A DNA stretch of 64,000 nt from Epiperipatus broadwayi (GCA_028023455.1 JAQFVV010000233.1:186001-250000), one strand, 5' to 3'; positions 1 through 11,318 are shown, counted from the stretch's first letter. Translations and numbers: made by a program. The notes: a model not told the origin generated them from the letters alone.

Positions 1-279
1 CCATTGTCATGGTTAACATTAAATATATTATTTGATGCTTTAAATAAATAATTAAAGTAGCTGATATTAAATAATAAATACTTATATAAACATTATTTAA
101 AAGTCTATCAGATTGATGAATAACAGAAGGTCTTAATGAGCATTTGAGTCTTTACCTGGATAGATTAAATAGCTGAATATCAGCTTTTATCATCTCTAAC
201 ATAATAAATTATGATTGAATTTTAAACAAATCTTTAATATTTAAGATAAACTGTGAATAGAATTTTAAATTATCTGCAC
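1..279. other. A+T-rich stretch, nothing recognised
   Basis: No open frame, RNA gene or repeat boundary can be supported here. The homology shared with the inverted PLE tail begins at about position 280. Confidence 0.6.
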
Positions 280-875
280 TTCATACATTAATCTCAACCA
301 CTTTACTCAATTCATTTTTTTACAATGCATTATATACTTATTTTACTATCATAACAGTTTTGACTGTCTCAGAAATCTTCTTCAGATCTATAATAAACAT
401 AAATATAAATATGTGATTATTTATACATTAAACACATAATTTTTACATATTATATATATTTCATATTATAAATTCTTTCTTTTAATAAACATCCTTATAT
501 ATCCTACATACATGTTTATATATATATAAATCCTTAATCATTTCAATCATTTTTAATAATTAATCCTTCTTTTATTATCTATATATATATTATATTCTAT
601 TTATTTTTGTTATATTCTTTTTTTAATATATATATACATTATTTTTAACACATTCACTTTTTATTCTAATTTTACCATTATATATTTTAACCTATATATG
701 ATAACTTTAATATTATATATCTAACATTATATATTATTCATTTGTTCATCTTTCTATATTTCCTAATTTTATTAATATCCCCTCCTAATCTTTATTCCTA
801 ATCTATATTGACAATCTTAATTCCTTTTATTTTAATTATTTTTAACCTATATTTAACTTATCTTTACTATATTTT
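280..875 (-). mobile_element. Penelope-like element tail, outer part of left foldback arm
   Basis: Read on the minus strand, this stretch matches the plus-strand sequence at about 5940-6600. Both contain the same series of motifs: a CTGAAGA box, a short hairpin, an A-run, then TTATGATAGTAAAATAAG and an ATAATGCATTG-type segment. It is the distal (3' untranslated) part of one of two inverted copies. The CTGAAGA box lies at 379-385. The arm is interrupted at about 876, and its inner part resumes near 4465. Assignment to a Penelope-like element rests on the GIY-YIG-type coding relic in the inner arm, so for this untranslated part it is inference. Confidence 0.55.
352..385 (-). other. Degenerate hammerhead-ribozyme-like motif
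   Basis: On the minus strand CTGAAGA (fits the hammerhead core CUGANGA) is followed by AGATTTCT-GAG-ACAGT, then CAAAA where the core needs GAAA. The second core box is mutated, so activity is not expected. Related arrangements occur at 6498-6535 (+), 34,124-34,151 (-) and 23,398-23,440 (+). Hammerhead motifs are established parts of Penelope-like retroelements. Confidence 0.35.
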
Positions 876-904
876 ACGAGACTGCATCCAGGTTATATAT
901 ATAT

Positions 905-2968
905 TGAAACGATATATAAATATGTCGTTACATTAATTTAAAATAAAAACTTAAAAGTTCGCAAATAAAAGTAAAAAACTAAACGCTAAAATTAAAATGT
1001 TTGTTAAACGTATATACATTCGCACAGATGCCAAACTTTAAAAATATTTTTTTTTAAAAAAACAAATAAATAAGTATTTGAACGTACTTTTTTATAAAAA
1101 AAAAAAAGTATAAGATTTAAAAATAAAAACAGGTATTAATTAATTCCTGTAATCTGTAAATGGAAATGATTGTTTATTAATTATCCAAAAGCTGTCTAAT
1201 TAAAAAGTCAGAGAGTAAATTAGATAAGAGAATAAAGAGATTTTAGCTTGACCAATGGAAGCACCAAGCCTCAGCCCGGACCCGAACGAAAATTTGGATT
1301 AGTGACGTCTTTGTTCATTCAATCTGGAGATTTACTATAAAAAGAGAAATATTGAGTTCCAGACAGTTTTTTTCGGACTTGATTTGATAAGAACGGTAAG
1401 ACGCACTTGCAGTTCTCTCTCATTTTTTTTTTGTATTAAAAAAAAAATATGAAAAGACTGTGATACCTTGAACCAGCTATTGCCATCTCCAGGACATTAT
1501 CTTCCAATGGAGGCGTCGCGGGAATTAAAAGCAGAAACCTGGACTCTTCTACCATAAGCTATATGAAATGAACAATTATTAAAATCAATTACGAACTTTC
1601 GTCAAGTTTTACAAATTAATAAACAAGCCAACTTAAATGTTAAAATGGACTCTTATCTGACTTTTGTAAGTTTTTAAATCAAATTAATAATGTTTAATTT
1701 TATATGTTTTCCGATTGATAAAAATCATTTCCATTTTTTTTTCTTTCTTATTGTATAAATTGTTTATTGTTTAAATTTTAATTGATGAAATTTAAGGTTG
1801 GGTATAGACGTTGCATAGATTCGTTAGCGGTTGATAATGTTGTGGTTTTCACATTCGATTAGAATATATGTCAATGATATCACTGCAAGCATCTTACGAT
1901 GAATGCTAATGGGATTTGTATATTCCCTATGCAAGTGACGTTTATCGATGATTTTGTATTTTGATCGGTTGTGTTTAATTTGGAATGTTTTTGACCATGG
2001 AATCTGTGCAGCTGATCTGTACTCAACATTTTAAAACAAATTTTATAAAATGCATTTGTGCGAACGTATTTAAATGTTAAATTTAAGTCGGGCGTGAATG
2101 GCTATATAGATTTGTAAAGTTATATTAGGGGAGGGTAATCTTAGGTTATTTGTGTCGTTGTTGAATTGGGTCAATGGATTGGATATATTTGTGTAATTAG
2201 TAGATGTAGTATAAGTTTCGCTACGTGCAGAATCGCTGAATACACCGCACCAACCCTTTGCCTATGGATGGGATTGTAAGTCGGCAAAAAGGATCGCGGT
2301 CCCTTCCTATGGAGTTTTTATTTTATTGTTCTTCTTGCTATACAGACGTCATATTCCTGTATCGGACAAGAGTCAATGTTTTCTCTAACTATACTGTTCA
2401 GATGTCCATTCCTGACAGTATAGTATATTTGTGCTGTTGTATTTTCATGCTACATTGAATACATAAATGTATCAGATGGATTGATGCCAGTTTGACTGCG
2501 AATTTTAGCCTAAGGTTAAATAGGGATAGAATGTTTTATTTTCAAATGCAAATCTATGTAGTCTATTCATACTTGACCATCTAAATAAAATATTAAACTC
2601 ATTGAAATTTATGTAAATGTACAATTAAAGAGTAATATAAAAATCTAAAAATGTTAAACCTATTCCTCGAATTTAGAATGATTTTATATGTGCGTAAATA
2701 AATATTTTTATGTGTTAATTTCTGGCAGTGGCTTTTATTTATTTATATTTAAGATATAAATTAAGATATAGATTGTTATCTCTGCGTCTCCACTGAGCTA
2801 GTGACTTGGGCTAACGATCGGAATATTTAAATAAAGTGGAATCTTAACAGCGCGTATCTGCCTCCTTTATAAATTTTTCTAGGCTCAAATGCCTAGATGG
2901 TGCCCTGGTAGTTACAGATATTGTTTTTGCGGTTAGATTCGATCTTCACTTTCATTTCGATCATTATA
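905..2968 (+). mobile_element. Solo LTR-like element, family B, copy 1
   Basis: This 2.06-kb element is closely related to 41,292-43,410, in opposite orientation, and more distantly to 53,400-55,587. It begins TGAAACGATATATA and ends with TATA in place of the expected TACA. ATAT flanks both ends as an apparent 4-bp target duplication, although it lies in a TA-rich context. Its first 28 bases form an imperfect palindrome. No pol or envelope frame is visible. The only open frame of note (2258-2458, 66 codons) is not conserved as protein in the other copies. The 4-bp duplication and TG/CA-type ends fit an LTR left by recombination. A non-autonomous DNA transposon is the alternative. Confidence 0.65.
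1336..1344 (+). promoter_or_regulatory. TATA box of family B LTR copy 1
   Basis: TATAAAAAG lies about 430 bases into the element. It is conserved at the equivalent place in both other copies (42,941-42,949 and 55,115-55,123, minus strand), which supports the inferred LTR orientation. A GGTAAG splice-donor-like sequence follows at about 1393-1398. Confidence 0.5.
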
Positions 2969-2972
2969 ATAT

Positions 2973-4464
2973 ATATATATAGTTGGTTACTTTAATAAAT
3001 TTCTGGTTGAGATTAATGTAAATTAAACAAAAGATTTTAATATTATATATTAAATGTGAGAAATGTAGGTTCCCTGAGAAGGCTCATGTTTTGACCTCAA
3101 TAATATACTAACAAAAACTAAATGTAAATATGGTATTAAAGCATTTATTTTTGCCTTTCGCTAAATATCACATTTTAAATGTGATTTTCTTCATGATTTA
3201 TATACATTATCTATATTTCAAAGCACATGTACTGATTTTTTTTCTGAGCATTTTTCATTAATAGTAAAATTATTTTCTTTACATAAATATAATATACTAA
3301 CCAAAACTGAATGCAAATAGATGTTATAATACTATATGGAATCTAATCCCCCCCTCACATTTCAAATATGGTACTGTAATCACATTATAATACTATACCT
3401 CTGTAGGACAGAGAACTTGTACTATTTCAATGCAAATTTAAATTTACTGGAGTACCCTCTGAATAAAAAAAAAATTTTTTTTCTGATAGTTGGTCACGAC
3501 TATCCTAATCTTAAGGTTTTTTTTTTAGTTTTATTAATAGTTACTGTTTATTAATGTCAGGACACAAAAATGCCGGTCATTTTTGTAATATTTTTTTTTT
3601 AATGACTTGCTTTACCTGTTATATTTTTTAGCTTTATAACTTCAAATATATATTTACTGGAGAGCCCTTTGAATAAAAAATAATTTTTTTTGATAGTTGG
3701 TTATGTCTACTATAATCTTAAGTTTATTTTTTGCTTTAATAATAGTTAGCATTTATTATTGTAATTTTTTAAATGAAATATATTTGTAATATTTTTTATT
3801 TCATTGATTGCTTTACAATTTTTTAAAGATTTAATATAAATATGTTTTGTCATTGAACATTGGTAATTTACAAGAGTTTGTTAAGATTGCTAAGTATATC
3901 ATTCATCAGCACTATATTAAGGAATTGACAGACCATAAAAGTACAGAGAGCCTTAACTTTGAATTACAACTCAGCATTTATAGCCATTTCTGCAGCTGGC
4001 TGGGATGAAATACTAAAATGCTATTCAATTGTGTTTTATTATTAAATATAATTTTGTAATATTTTTTTAAAAAGTTGCTTTAACAATTCTTTTAAGATTT
4101 AATATGTTTTTTTTATATTAAACATGGCTAATTTATAAAAAATTGATTAACATTACTAAGTATGTCATTCATCTGAACTATATTAGGGGATTGCCAGGCT
4201 GTGAAAGCATGGAGTGCCTTAACATCAAATTACAAATCAGCATTTGTGGCTGTTCCTGCAACTGGATGGGAATGTTTAGCATGAAATATATATTATAACT
4301 CTATAGTTAAGATCACACATACTGATTTTTTCTCAGTGTTTTTTATTTAATGGTAAAATTACTTCTTTCACATAAATGTAGTAATTGTAACCCCATTAGA
4401 TAACATTCATTCACCAATCAAACAACAAAAAAATATGGATTTTATATATATGATATTAACATTT
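2973..4464. repeat. Block of degenerate tandem duplications
   Basis: Several segments occur twice in order. One at about 3228-3320 recurs near 4312-4390 (ACTGATTTTTTCTCAG, then GTAAAATTA). One at 3430-3560 recurs at 3645-3770 (TTTACTGGAG, GATAGTTGGT, ATCTTAAG). One at 3838-4020 recurs at 4105-4275 (CATTCATC, GAGTGCCTTAACAT-type). No coding potential is seen. This is an old, unnamed repeat with local duplications of about 215-270 bases. Confidence 0.6.
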
Positions 4465-4681
4465 TACTCCTAAATTAACCCAACTATCTATCCACTGTTT
4501 AAATCTCAAATTTTATAATAATTTCTAGTGACTCCCTTTTTATATTTTTTTACAAACTAAATTCATTTTTAACTTTATCTTTTAACTTGATTCTTACCTC
4601 CTTTTAATATTACTTTTACTTATGGTAAAATTTGTCTTAAACCCAAATCTCTATTTAATACTGGTTTAATATTATTATTAA
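4465..4681 (-). pseudogene. PLE GIY-YIG endonuclease C-terminus relic, left arm
   Basis: Read on the minus strand, with its inner continuation at 5453-5570, this gives an ETGHKFEKDYIKM-like segment followed by LLINNIKPVLNRDLG. Penelope-like elements end their protein in a GIY-YIG endonuclease whose tail has TGH...F and a KPxLNRD.G-type close, and this matches that pattern. Stops follow soon after. The same stretch, with more changes, is present in opposite orientation at 5605-5900. The family call is from motif recall and is moderately secure. Confidence 0.5.
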
Positions 4682-5448
4682 TTCTTTAACCGCCTCTTAC
4701 GAGGCATCTCGTTGACATCTGACGTCACTCTAATTCTGCTAGTTTTAATGGTAGAATATTCGTTTGACAGTTATTGATTAGGTTTTTAAAAGTTCTGTAA
4801 GATGGTGCCCTCTTCCAAATTATTTTACAAGTAAAAAATCAAAAAAACCACATTTAAAACTAAACAAAGAAGAACCTTGTCGGTGATTGGCTGTCAGCCA
4901 GCTATCAGCTGAAAAAGACATTCTGATTGGCTGGAAAGAACAAAGAAACCGCCTGATCAAAGAAAATAAAGAAAAACGCTGAGATTTTTATTTCGAATGT
5001 AATTTAAGTATTAAAAAAATATAAAATGAGAAATTAAAATAGTTTTTTAAAAAATATACTAAAAAAACAAAATTATTTTCGAAAAATATTGAAGATTTTA
5101 GTAAAAATATTTAAGATTTAGCAAAAAGAAATCTTTACTTTTCCATAAAGTAAAATTGAAAAAAAGCGTTTGTGTCAGCACTTTTTTGTTTAGACATTCG
5201 CTTTATATTTGCTGAAATTGAATATATTTTATAATAAATAAATAGCAATTTATTTTTGAAAGAACTTTCATTCTCTTTCATAACCTGAAAAATTAGTAAT
5301 ATACTTCTTATAAACGTATCTGAGTTGAATTTAATATTATAGGCGAATATGTTTTAACAATAGGCTTTGTCTTCAGTTTGTGAGTTGGCCAATTAAAAGA
5401 TTTGATTTTTACCTCATACAACCAATAATATAATTAGCGGTTAAAGGG
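4682..5448. mobile_element. TTAA-flanked non-autonomous DNA transposon (piggyBac-like)
   Basis: TTAA occurs at 4678-4681 and again at 5449-5452. Immediately inside are inverted termini: TTCTTTAACCGCC on the left, and on the right (reverse complement) CCCTTTAACCGCT. The inverted repeat around it continues on either side, so this is a clean 767-bp insertion into the left arm. TTAA targeting and CCC-type ends are hallmarks of piggyBac transposons. No transposase frame exists inside. A short palindromic CGCCTC-TTAC-GAGGC hairpin lies near the left end. Confidence 0.65.
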
Positions 5449-5452
5449 TTAA

Positions 5453-5570
5453 GAAAAGCTTTCATTTTTCTATTTCTTCTATTATTGGTAAATTTTTCAT
5501 TTTTATATAATCTTTTTCAAATTTATGTCCTGTTTCCAACGTCGGTAAATATAGTAACAAATTTGTATCA
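5453..5570 (-). repeat. Innermost part of left foldback arm
   Basis: The minus strand encodes the TGHKFEKDYIKM-like segment of the PLE tail. It pairs with 5605-5690 across a centre near 5590, so the two PLE tails are joined head to head in inverted orientation. Confidence 0.55.
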
Positions 5571-6066
5571 TATTTTTACAGAAGATTATTACAAAATAAA
5601 TATGATAGAAATTCACCAATATATTTACAAATATTAGACACAGGATATAAATTTGAAAAAGATTGTATAAAAATGATAAAATATACAAATAATAGGAGAG
5701 ATAAAAAAAATAAAAAAGACTATTCTCATTAATAATATTAAACCAGTATTTAAGAAAGGTTTTACTGTAAGTAAAAGTAATATTAAAAGAAAATTAGAAT
5801 AAAGATAAAGATAAAAATAAATTAAGTTTGTAAAAAATATAAAAAGAAAGTCACTAAAAATTATTAGAAAAATTGAAATTTTAACAATCATCAGTTCATA
5901 GGGTTAATTTGGGAGTAAAAGGTGAGTATAAAATATAATAAAGATAAATTAAAAATAGGTTAAAAATAATTAAAGTAAAATGAATTATGATTGTGAATAT
6001 AGATAATAAATAAATATTAGATGGGGATATTAATAAAAATAGGAAATATTGAAAGATGAAAAAATG

Positions 6067-6104
6067 AATTATATATATATATATATATATAATATTTATA
6101 TATA

Positions 6105-6149
<45 letters not shown>
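6067..6149. repeat. (TA)n microsatellite
   Basis: Two TA runs are separated by a short AATATTTATATATATC spacer. The equivalent place in the left arm has no such expansion. Confidence 0.9.
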
Positions 6150-6152
<3 letters not shown>

Positions 6153-6497
6153 AAAGTTAGAATATATAGGCTAAATATATAATATTAAAATTAGAATAGT
6201 TAAAATAAAAAATATATTGGAATTACAAGTGAATATATAAAATAATAAATAAAATTATAAAACATATCATATATAGATAATAAAAAAAGAATTAATTATT
6301 AAAAATAATATAAATATAAAAATTATTGAAGTAGTTAAGGATATTTATGTAGATATATAAAAAAAACATGCATGTAGGATATATAGGTATGTTGATTAAA
6401 AGGAAAGATTTATGATATGAAATAACTATAATATGAAAAAATTATGTGTTTATGTACAAAAAATACTCATGTGTTTATATTTATGTTTATTATAAAC

Positions 6498-6535
6498 CTG
6501 AAAAAGATTGCTGGAGCAATTGAAATTGTTATGAT
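6498..6535 (+). other. Degenerate hammerhead-ribozyme-like motif
   Basis: CTGAAAA is followed by AGATTGC-TGGA-GCAATT and GAAA. The stem II hairpin (GATTGC/GCAATT) and the GAAA box are intact. One core base is changed (CTGAAAA instead of CTGANGA). It lies in the 3' part of the PLE tail, where such ribozymes are expected. Confidence 0.4.
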
Positions 6536-6799
6536 AGTAAAATAAGTGTATTATGCATTGTAAAAAGTGAATAAAGAAAAGTGATTGAGATGCATTTCAA
6601 ATATTGAATAAATGAATATAAATCACAGCATACAATTATATCAAGTAAGATACAAATATATCATCACAATTCCAATTTAATTAGCCACTTTAACAATAGG
6701 TGAAGAAAATATAAGCATTTTCTTAACAATATTTAATATATAATAATGAAACATCTACAATCAAATAATTATTTAAAAAAATAGATGTAGTGAGAAGTG

Positions 6800-8150
6800 A
6801 AAAGCAAAACTTATTTGTTTCTAATTTATTAGAGGAAGATAGATTCATTTCATTAAATTTTGTAGATGATATAACTCAGATTATTACAGTTAATTTAATC
6901 TAATTTCATAAAAAAACTTTCTAAAATTATCAAATGTTTAAATATCACAAATCTAAATGATAAAGATGTACCAGATGATTGGAAGAATGCAGTAGTAATA
7001 TTGATATTTACAAAAGGTAATAAACAAGATATAACAAGGCATATACATATCAATATTCTATTAATCCTATGCAAAAACTCTTCAGAGATAATTATAATTT
7101 GTCTACTACAAATTTTGGATTCTCATCAACCAAAAAAAAAAACTACCTTTAAAATGTTTTAGTACAGTCAATCACATCTAAGTATTGCAAAAAGTAAATA
7201 AAAATGATCATCAAATATGAATTGCCATTATGATTTGGAGTTGTAGACTATGAAAAGATATTTGATACTACAATCATTTCCACAATCATGAAAGCTTTGA
7301 ATCATCAAGTTATATTGCCATTTGCTGAAGAATATCAAAATACAACAACAGTGATTAGATTTCCTGGTAATACTAAGATAAAAATTGAGAAGATATATCT
7401 CCAAAACATTTTATAGCAGTTTTTCAAGAAATATTTTGTAATTTAAAATAAGAAGCTACTAGATTAAAAAAAGGAGACTATTTAAGCCATTTAGATTTTG
7501 AAGATTATATAGTTGCTTTTGCAAATAATCCTTCAGAGCTTTAGGAATGGTTGTTAAAACTATCAGATGAAAGTAAGAAAGTAGGACTAAAGTTAAATAT
7601 GAAAAATATTAAAATAATTTTCAAGATATTTTCACAGAAGATGAAAATAAAGATAGATAATCATGAATTAAAAGTTAATAATTACAAATTCATTGGTCAG
7701 ATTGTTAAGATTGAAACATAATGGATGAACTCAAACATAGAATTAAAGTTGGATGGAGTGCTTTTGCTACAAATAATTTAGTATTAAAGAACTATGCTGA
7801 TGGGTTTGAAAATAAAGATTGTTAATGTATGTGTTTTATCAGTTGTTACTTATGGATTTGAGACTTGTACACTTAACAGAAGACCAATAGAAATTTCAGA
7901 CTATTCAACAAAGTATGGAGAGATATATTTTAAGAGTAAAAAGAAGAGATCAAAAATAGAATACATATGTGAGAGAAATAGATACTGTTGACATCATTGA
8001 GAGAATAAAATAGAATTGGGCTGAACATGTTGCTAGAGAGATAATAATAGATAATAAAGTTGTTAAAGAGGATCCCAAGAGGTTGTAAAAGATCTAGAAA
8101 AAGACTATATGTGAGGTGGGCAAATTAACAATGACAGTTTGTTGGTATGG
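6800..8150 (+). pseudogene. RTE-type retrotransposon relic (RT to C-terminus)
   Basis: Fragments in several frames match the order seen in the better copies at 16,925-19,760 and 33,092-33,650. VPDDWKNAVVI lies at about 6967-7000. A broken FVDYEKAFD-like palm segment follows near 7230-7270. A VVTYGFETCTLNRR segment occurs at 7836-7885, then a RKRPHVRW-like remnant near 8095-8120. Frameshifts and stops occur throughout, so no protein is made. The 5' endonuclease part is missing. It lies directly downstream of the PLE tail. Confidence 0.75.
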
Positions 8151-9330
8151 ATATCAAGAAGAGAGGCTATATATGGACAAAAAAGATTAAATTTGGAAAG
8201 AATTTCATGTTGTAGTAAATTGATAATGGTTGAAAATGAAAGCACCATGAAGTTTTTAACTGATTATATCATAAATTTACAAAAAAAAAAAAATAGAAAC
8301 TGCAATGGCATCACTGAACTAAATGCTTTTACAATATCAGAATAAAATTAAATAATTATAAATCACTTACCATGTAAACATCATTTATTATTTTTAAAAA
8401 AATCGCTTATTCAGGAAGTGAAGTGGTGTTCAAGCACCAAAGTGAAAGAAGATCAAGCACAAGATTTCATTCAAATAGCCAAGCGGAAATATTTTTTTTC
8501 ACTTAACTTAGCTGAAATTAAATCAAGAAATTTTTAGGGCTAACTCGTCCACTTCATAACTGTACCAAATCTTCAAAAGATTATTCTTATTGAAAATTCT
8601 TTTATTTCTTAATCATTATCTCAATAATATTTGTTTATACATAAATGAATGTGTGTGTATATTTAAGTATAATTTAAAACCATTAAATAACCATTTGCAA
8701 AAAAAAAAAAAAATCATGTTTACAAGATGGTGTTAGTGTGTATATATATGAAGAGAAAATGAAAGTAAGCTTTAGGTTTCTAACATCAGTGAGCCAATTC
8801 TGATTAACGATGACAATACATAAAATATATAAGGCATTTATGTATATTGTAATATAATTTACAAATATATAAAAATGGATGTGTTTCTATACACGCAAGC
8901 ACTTAAAACACAATTAAAAAAGAATGTTAAAAATTGTAAATGAAGCTTAAGGTAAGAAAGTCTTTCATAACAAACTCTTTTCTGAGAATAATTCATTCCA
9001 TTATTTATCTAAAATGTACATTCAAAAAATAAAAGAGGTTAAGTTTGAAAGTTATAAAAGCTAATTGTCAAGAGAGTAGAGAATTTAGAGTAAAACATGA
9101 GTTTTTATGGAATAAAGATTATTGAAACATTAGTTAAATATTCTTTAACAAAGTCTTAAGGTCATCTTCCAAAGATCTGGGTTATACATCCCATTTTAAT
9201 AGCAATCATTTGGCAAGCAATTCAGTTGCACTAGCACTCACCAGGGGCTTGTTCACTTAATCCTGCTTATTACAAGACATATTTGAACAAGCTCAGTGTG
9301 CTGCATTATTATTGAGCGTGCTCAAACTAC
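8151..9330. other. No gene seen; presumed B4GALT7 intron
   Basis: This sequence is A+T-rich with poly-A runs. If the exon at 9331-9655 is real, it lies on the 3' (intron) side of that exon. I looked on the minus strand for the conserved DVD-containing and WGRED-containing segments of the galactosyltransferase and did not find them anywhere left of the exon. Confidence 0.5.
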
Positions 9331-9655
9331 AAACCTATGTGTGTCCACTTGATTGATGACAAAGATTTTGTGTCGCAGATGCTGCTTGTTGAGAAAATTA
9401 TGCAGGTAAGGAACAAATTCGAAAAGCTCTTCATAACGATCTCGAAATGGCACAATAACAGCAAGTTTGTTAGGACTCCGAGGCAGCTCTTCAGCACCAT
9501 CATTTCTCTTAAGGTCACCTTGGCAGACACATCTTTCTCCAGAAAGAGGAACAAATGCTAGAATGAGACTCACAGTTAAAGTCGCTATTATACAGGCCAG
9601 GAAAAACTTTGTCCACTGACCAAAACTATTCGCCATATACAGACATCAGCTGAAC
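9331..9655 (-). CDS. B4GALT7: Beta-1,4-galactosyltransferase 7, N-terminal coding exon
   Basis: The product transfers galactose to xylose during assembly of the glycosaminoglycan-protein linker in the Golgi. The start codon is at 9634-9636. Residues 10-30 form one hydrophobic segment (FFLACIIATLTVSLILAF), the signal anchor of a type II Golgi protein. A short stem precedes LAVIVPFRDRYEEL (about residues 58-71) and HKIFVINQVDTHR (about 89-101), both diagnostic of this family, where the human protein has a VPFRERFEEL segment and a YVLNQVD segment. The exon begins after a polypyrimidine tract and AG (9656-9657 on the minus strand), giving 19 bases of 5' leader. It ends either before GTAGTT (last base 9331) or before GTTTGT (last base 9335). 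The reading frame then meets a stop at 9322, so a downstream exon is required. The catalytic part is not in view. No antisense frame is credible. Confidence 0.85.
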
Positions 9656-11318
9656 CTAAAAAAAAAAAAAAGAATATGAATCTTTTAAAAAATTAATATC
9701 ATATAAAAAAATAATAGTATTAAGTCGCAAAAAAAAAAAAAAAATCATTATATTAAAAAAAAAAAAAAAAATACTTTGTTAATTTAGGAATGAAAATTCG
9801 AACACAAAAATGTAATGACCGTGTGTATCTATGCACTTACATATATAATTTACAGTTTTAATATATGACACTTTTTTTTTAAATAAATAAATAAAAAATT
9901 AGCAAAATTAAATTATTTTTCATATAGAAGACATGATATTTATTTTTAAAAAATTATACATATAAATAATATATATACACAAATATACTTATCTCAGAAA
10001 ATTAATAATTTTTATATACTGTAGAATAAAATTTAGTTACCTCATAGCGATTCATTCATTTACCTGTCATTTCCTAAACCTGAGGTCCGAATTTGAATAA
10101 AACTTGGAAATATTCGATTTTTTTCCAGGAAGCTAGCATATGGCCAATACAAAATAAACCTCAAGTATGTTTCCAAAATTTTATTTAAATAATATTCTAC
10201 ATTAAGTAAAGAATAGTATCTAATTTTCAATGAGTAAATATCACTTGACATTTAACATTATAAATGAAGAAATTAAAAAAAAAAAAAAGTAAACAATGCA
10301 GATAATAGATATTTTAACTTAAAATTCTTTCTTTGATTTCTATTTTGAAAAAATTTCATGTGCCTATTTTGATAGAAAATATATATGGAAAAGTACTAGA
10401 AAAAATGTGAGATAAATAAGATTTAATTCTTTTCTTGTTAGCCTTATTATTTAATCTTAATAAGAAGGAAACAGTTAATTCACAAAGTACTAATTGTAAT
10501 AATTTGTCTAACCAGAATAAAAATATAAAAATGTATCGATCAATGTTGTAATATTTTAAATTTCACAAAATATTAATGCCAAAGTAATAATATTGTTAGG
10601 CGACAGTTACCTTTCTCATGAAATTAGATTGAGAATAATTACTTATAGCTTCTTTAAGTTTTCTTTCACTGTTTCCACAATGATTGGCAGGAAGGAATTT
10701 ACATTATACTTTTTTTTTCTACTTAAAAATATTCAATCATAGTTCATGCTAATAATTCTTATCAGAAAATATTGCTCTGATTTGAAACATTACTTCTAGG
10801 TATTTATATTCATGGATAAAAATTATGTATGTATGCATTTCTTAAAAGCAAAGAAGAATGAAAAAAGAAAGATCGGAATGTCAAATTTCCCAACATTTAA
10901 AAAAAAAACCTGACATTTTACAAATTTTTTAAACATAATAGTTATATTTCCATTTTGTAATAAAGTTGCAATTATAAAAAAAAAGGCTTTGAATTTAAAT
11001 ATTGATATAGTAAATTAGGCACTTATGTTAGCTACCTCATCAAGGAAAAAATAAATTAAATTATTCAAATAAGACCAGATTCTGTTGGGGTTTAGCTGTA
11101 TGATACTTTACATACTTTGATTGCAATATGTTTTCCAATAAAAATATGTAAAAAAAAAATACTTAATATATATGCATAGATAGTCCTCTGTTTATGTAAG
11201 GGAAATATTTCAAAAGTTCTTGCTTAAATCAAATTTTCCATTTAGGTGCATGTTTCCTGCTAGCCAATACTGCAGAACATGAAAACATTTTTTTTACAAA
11301 ATGAAAAGAAGCATTACA
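9656..11318. other. No gene seen; upstream intron or flank of B4GALT7
   Basis: The sequence is A+T-rich with many poly-A and poly-T runs. A 5' non-coding exon should lie upstream of the acceptor at 9656, but I cannot place it. No repeat family is recognised except at the right edge. Confidence 0.5.

Larger units (their letters stand above)
876..4464. mobile_element. 3.6-kb insertion that splits the left foldback arm
   Basis: The left arm matches the right arm up to TATTTTAC (about 875) and resumes at ATTTTACTCC (about 4465). The uninterrupted counterpart is at about 5925-5945. The intervening 3.6 kb contains a solo-LTR-like element (905-2968) and a block of degenerate tandem repeats (2973-4464). 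I found no convincing target duplication for the whole block, so it may be several events. Confidence 0.5.
5600..6605 (+). mobile_element. Penelope-like element tail, right foldback arm
   Basis: This is the uninterrupted partner of the left arm. About 5605-5760 reads as a broken DTGYKFEKDCIKM ... INNIKPVFKKGF segment that resembles the end of a PLE GIY-YIG domain. It is followed by A+T-rich untranslated sequence, an expanded (TA)n tract and the hammerhead-like box at 6498. The copy is a relic and only the tail is present. Inverted, partial copies are a known habit of Penelope-type insertions. Confidence 0.5.

Noticed and set aside
905-2968. Classification of family B as Ginger-type DNA transposons
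   Set aside because: 4-bp duplications and TGT..ACA ends would fit, but no long inverted termini exist and the parallel with family A, which has a primer binding site, favours LTRs. Not excluded.
1-9320. Further B4GALT7 exons
   Set aside because: I looked for the DVD- and WGRED-type segments on the minus strand and saw none. The region is repeats and A+T-rich sequence.
9337-9561. Plus-strand open frame opposite the galactosyltransferase exon
   Set aside because: The minus strand has family motifs, a signal anchor and splice sites. The plus frame has none and is its shadow.
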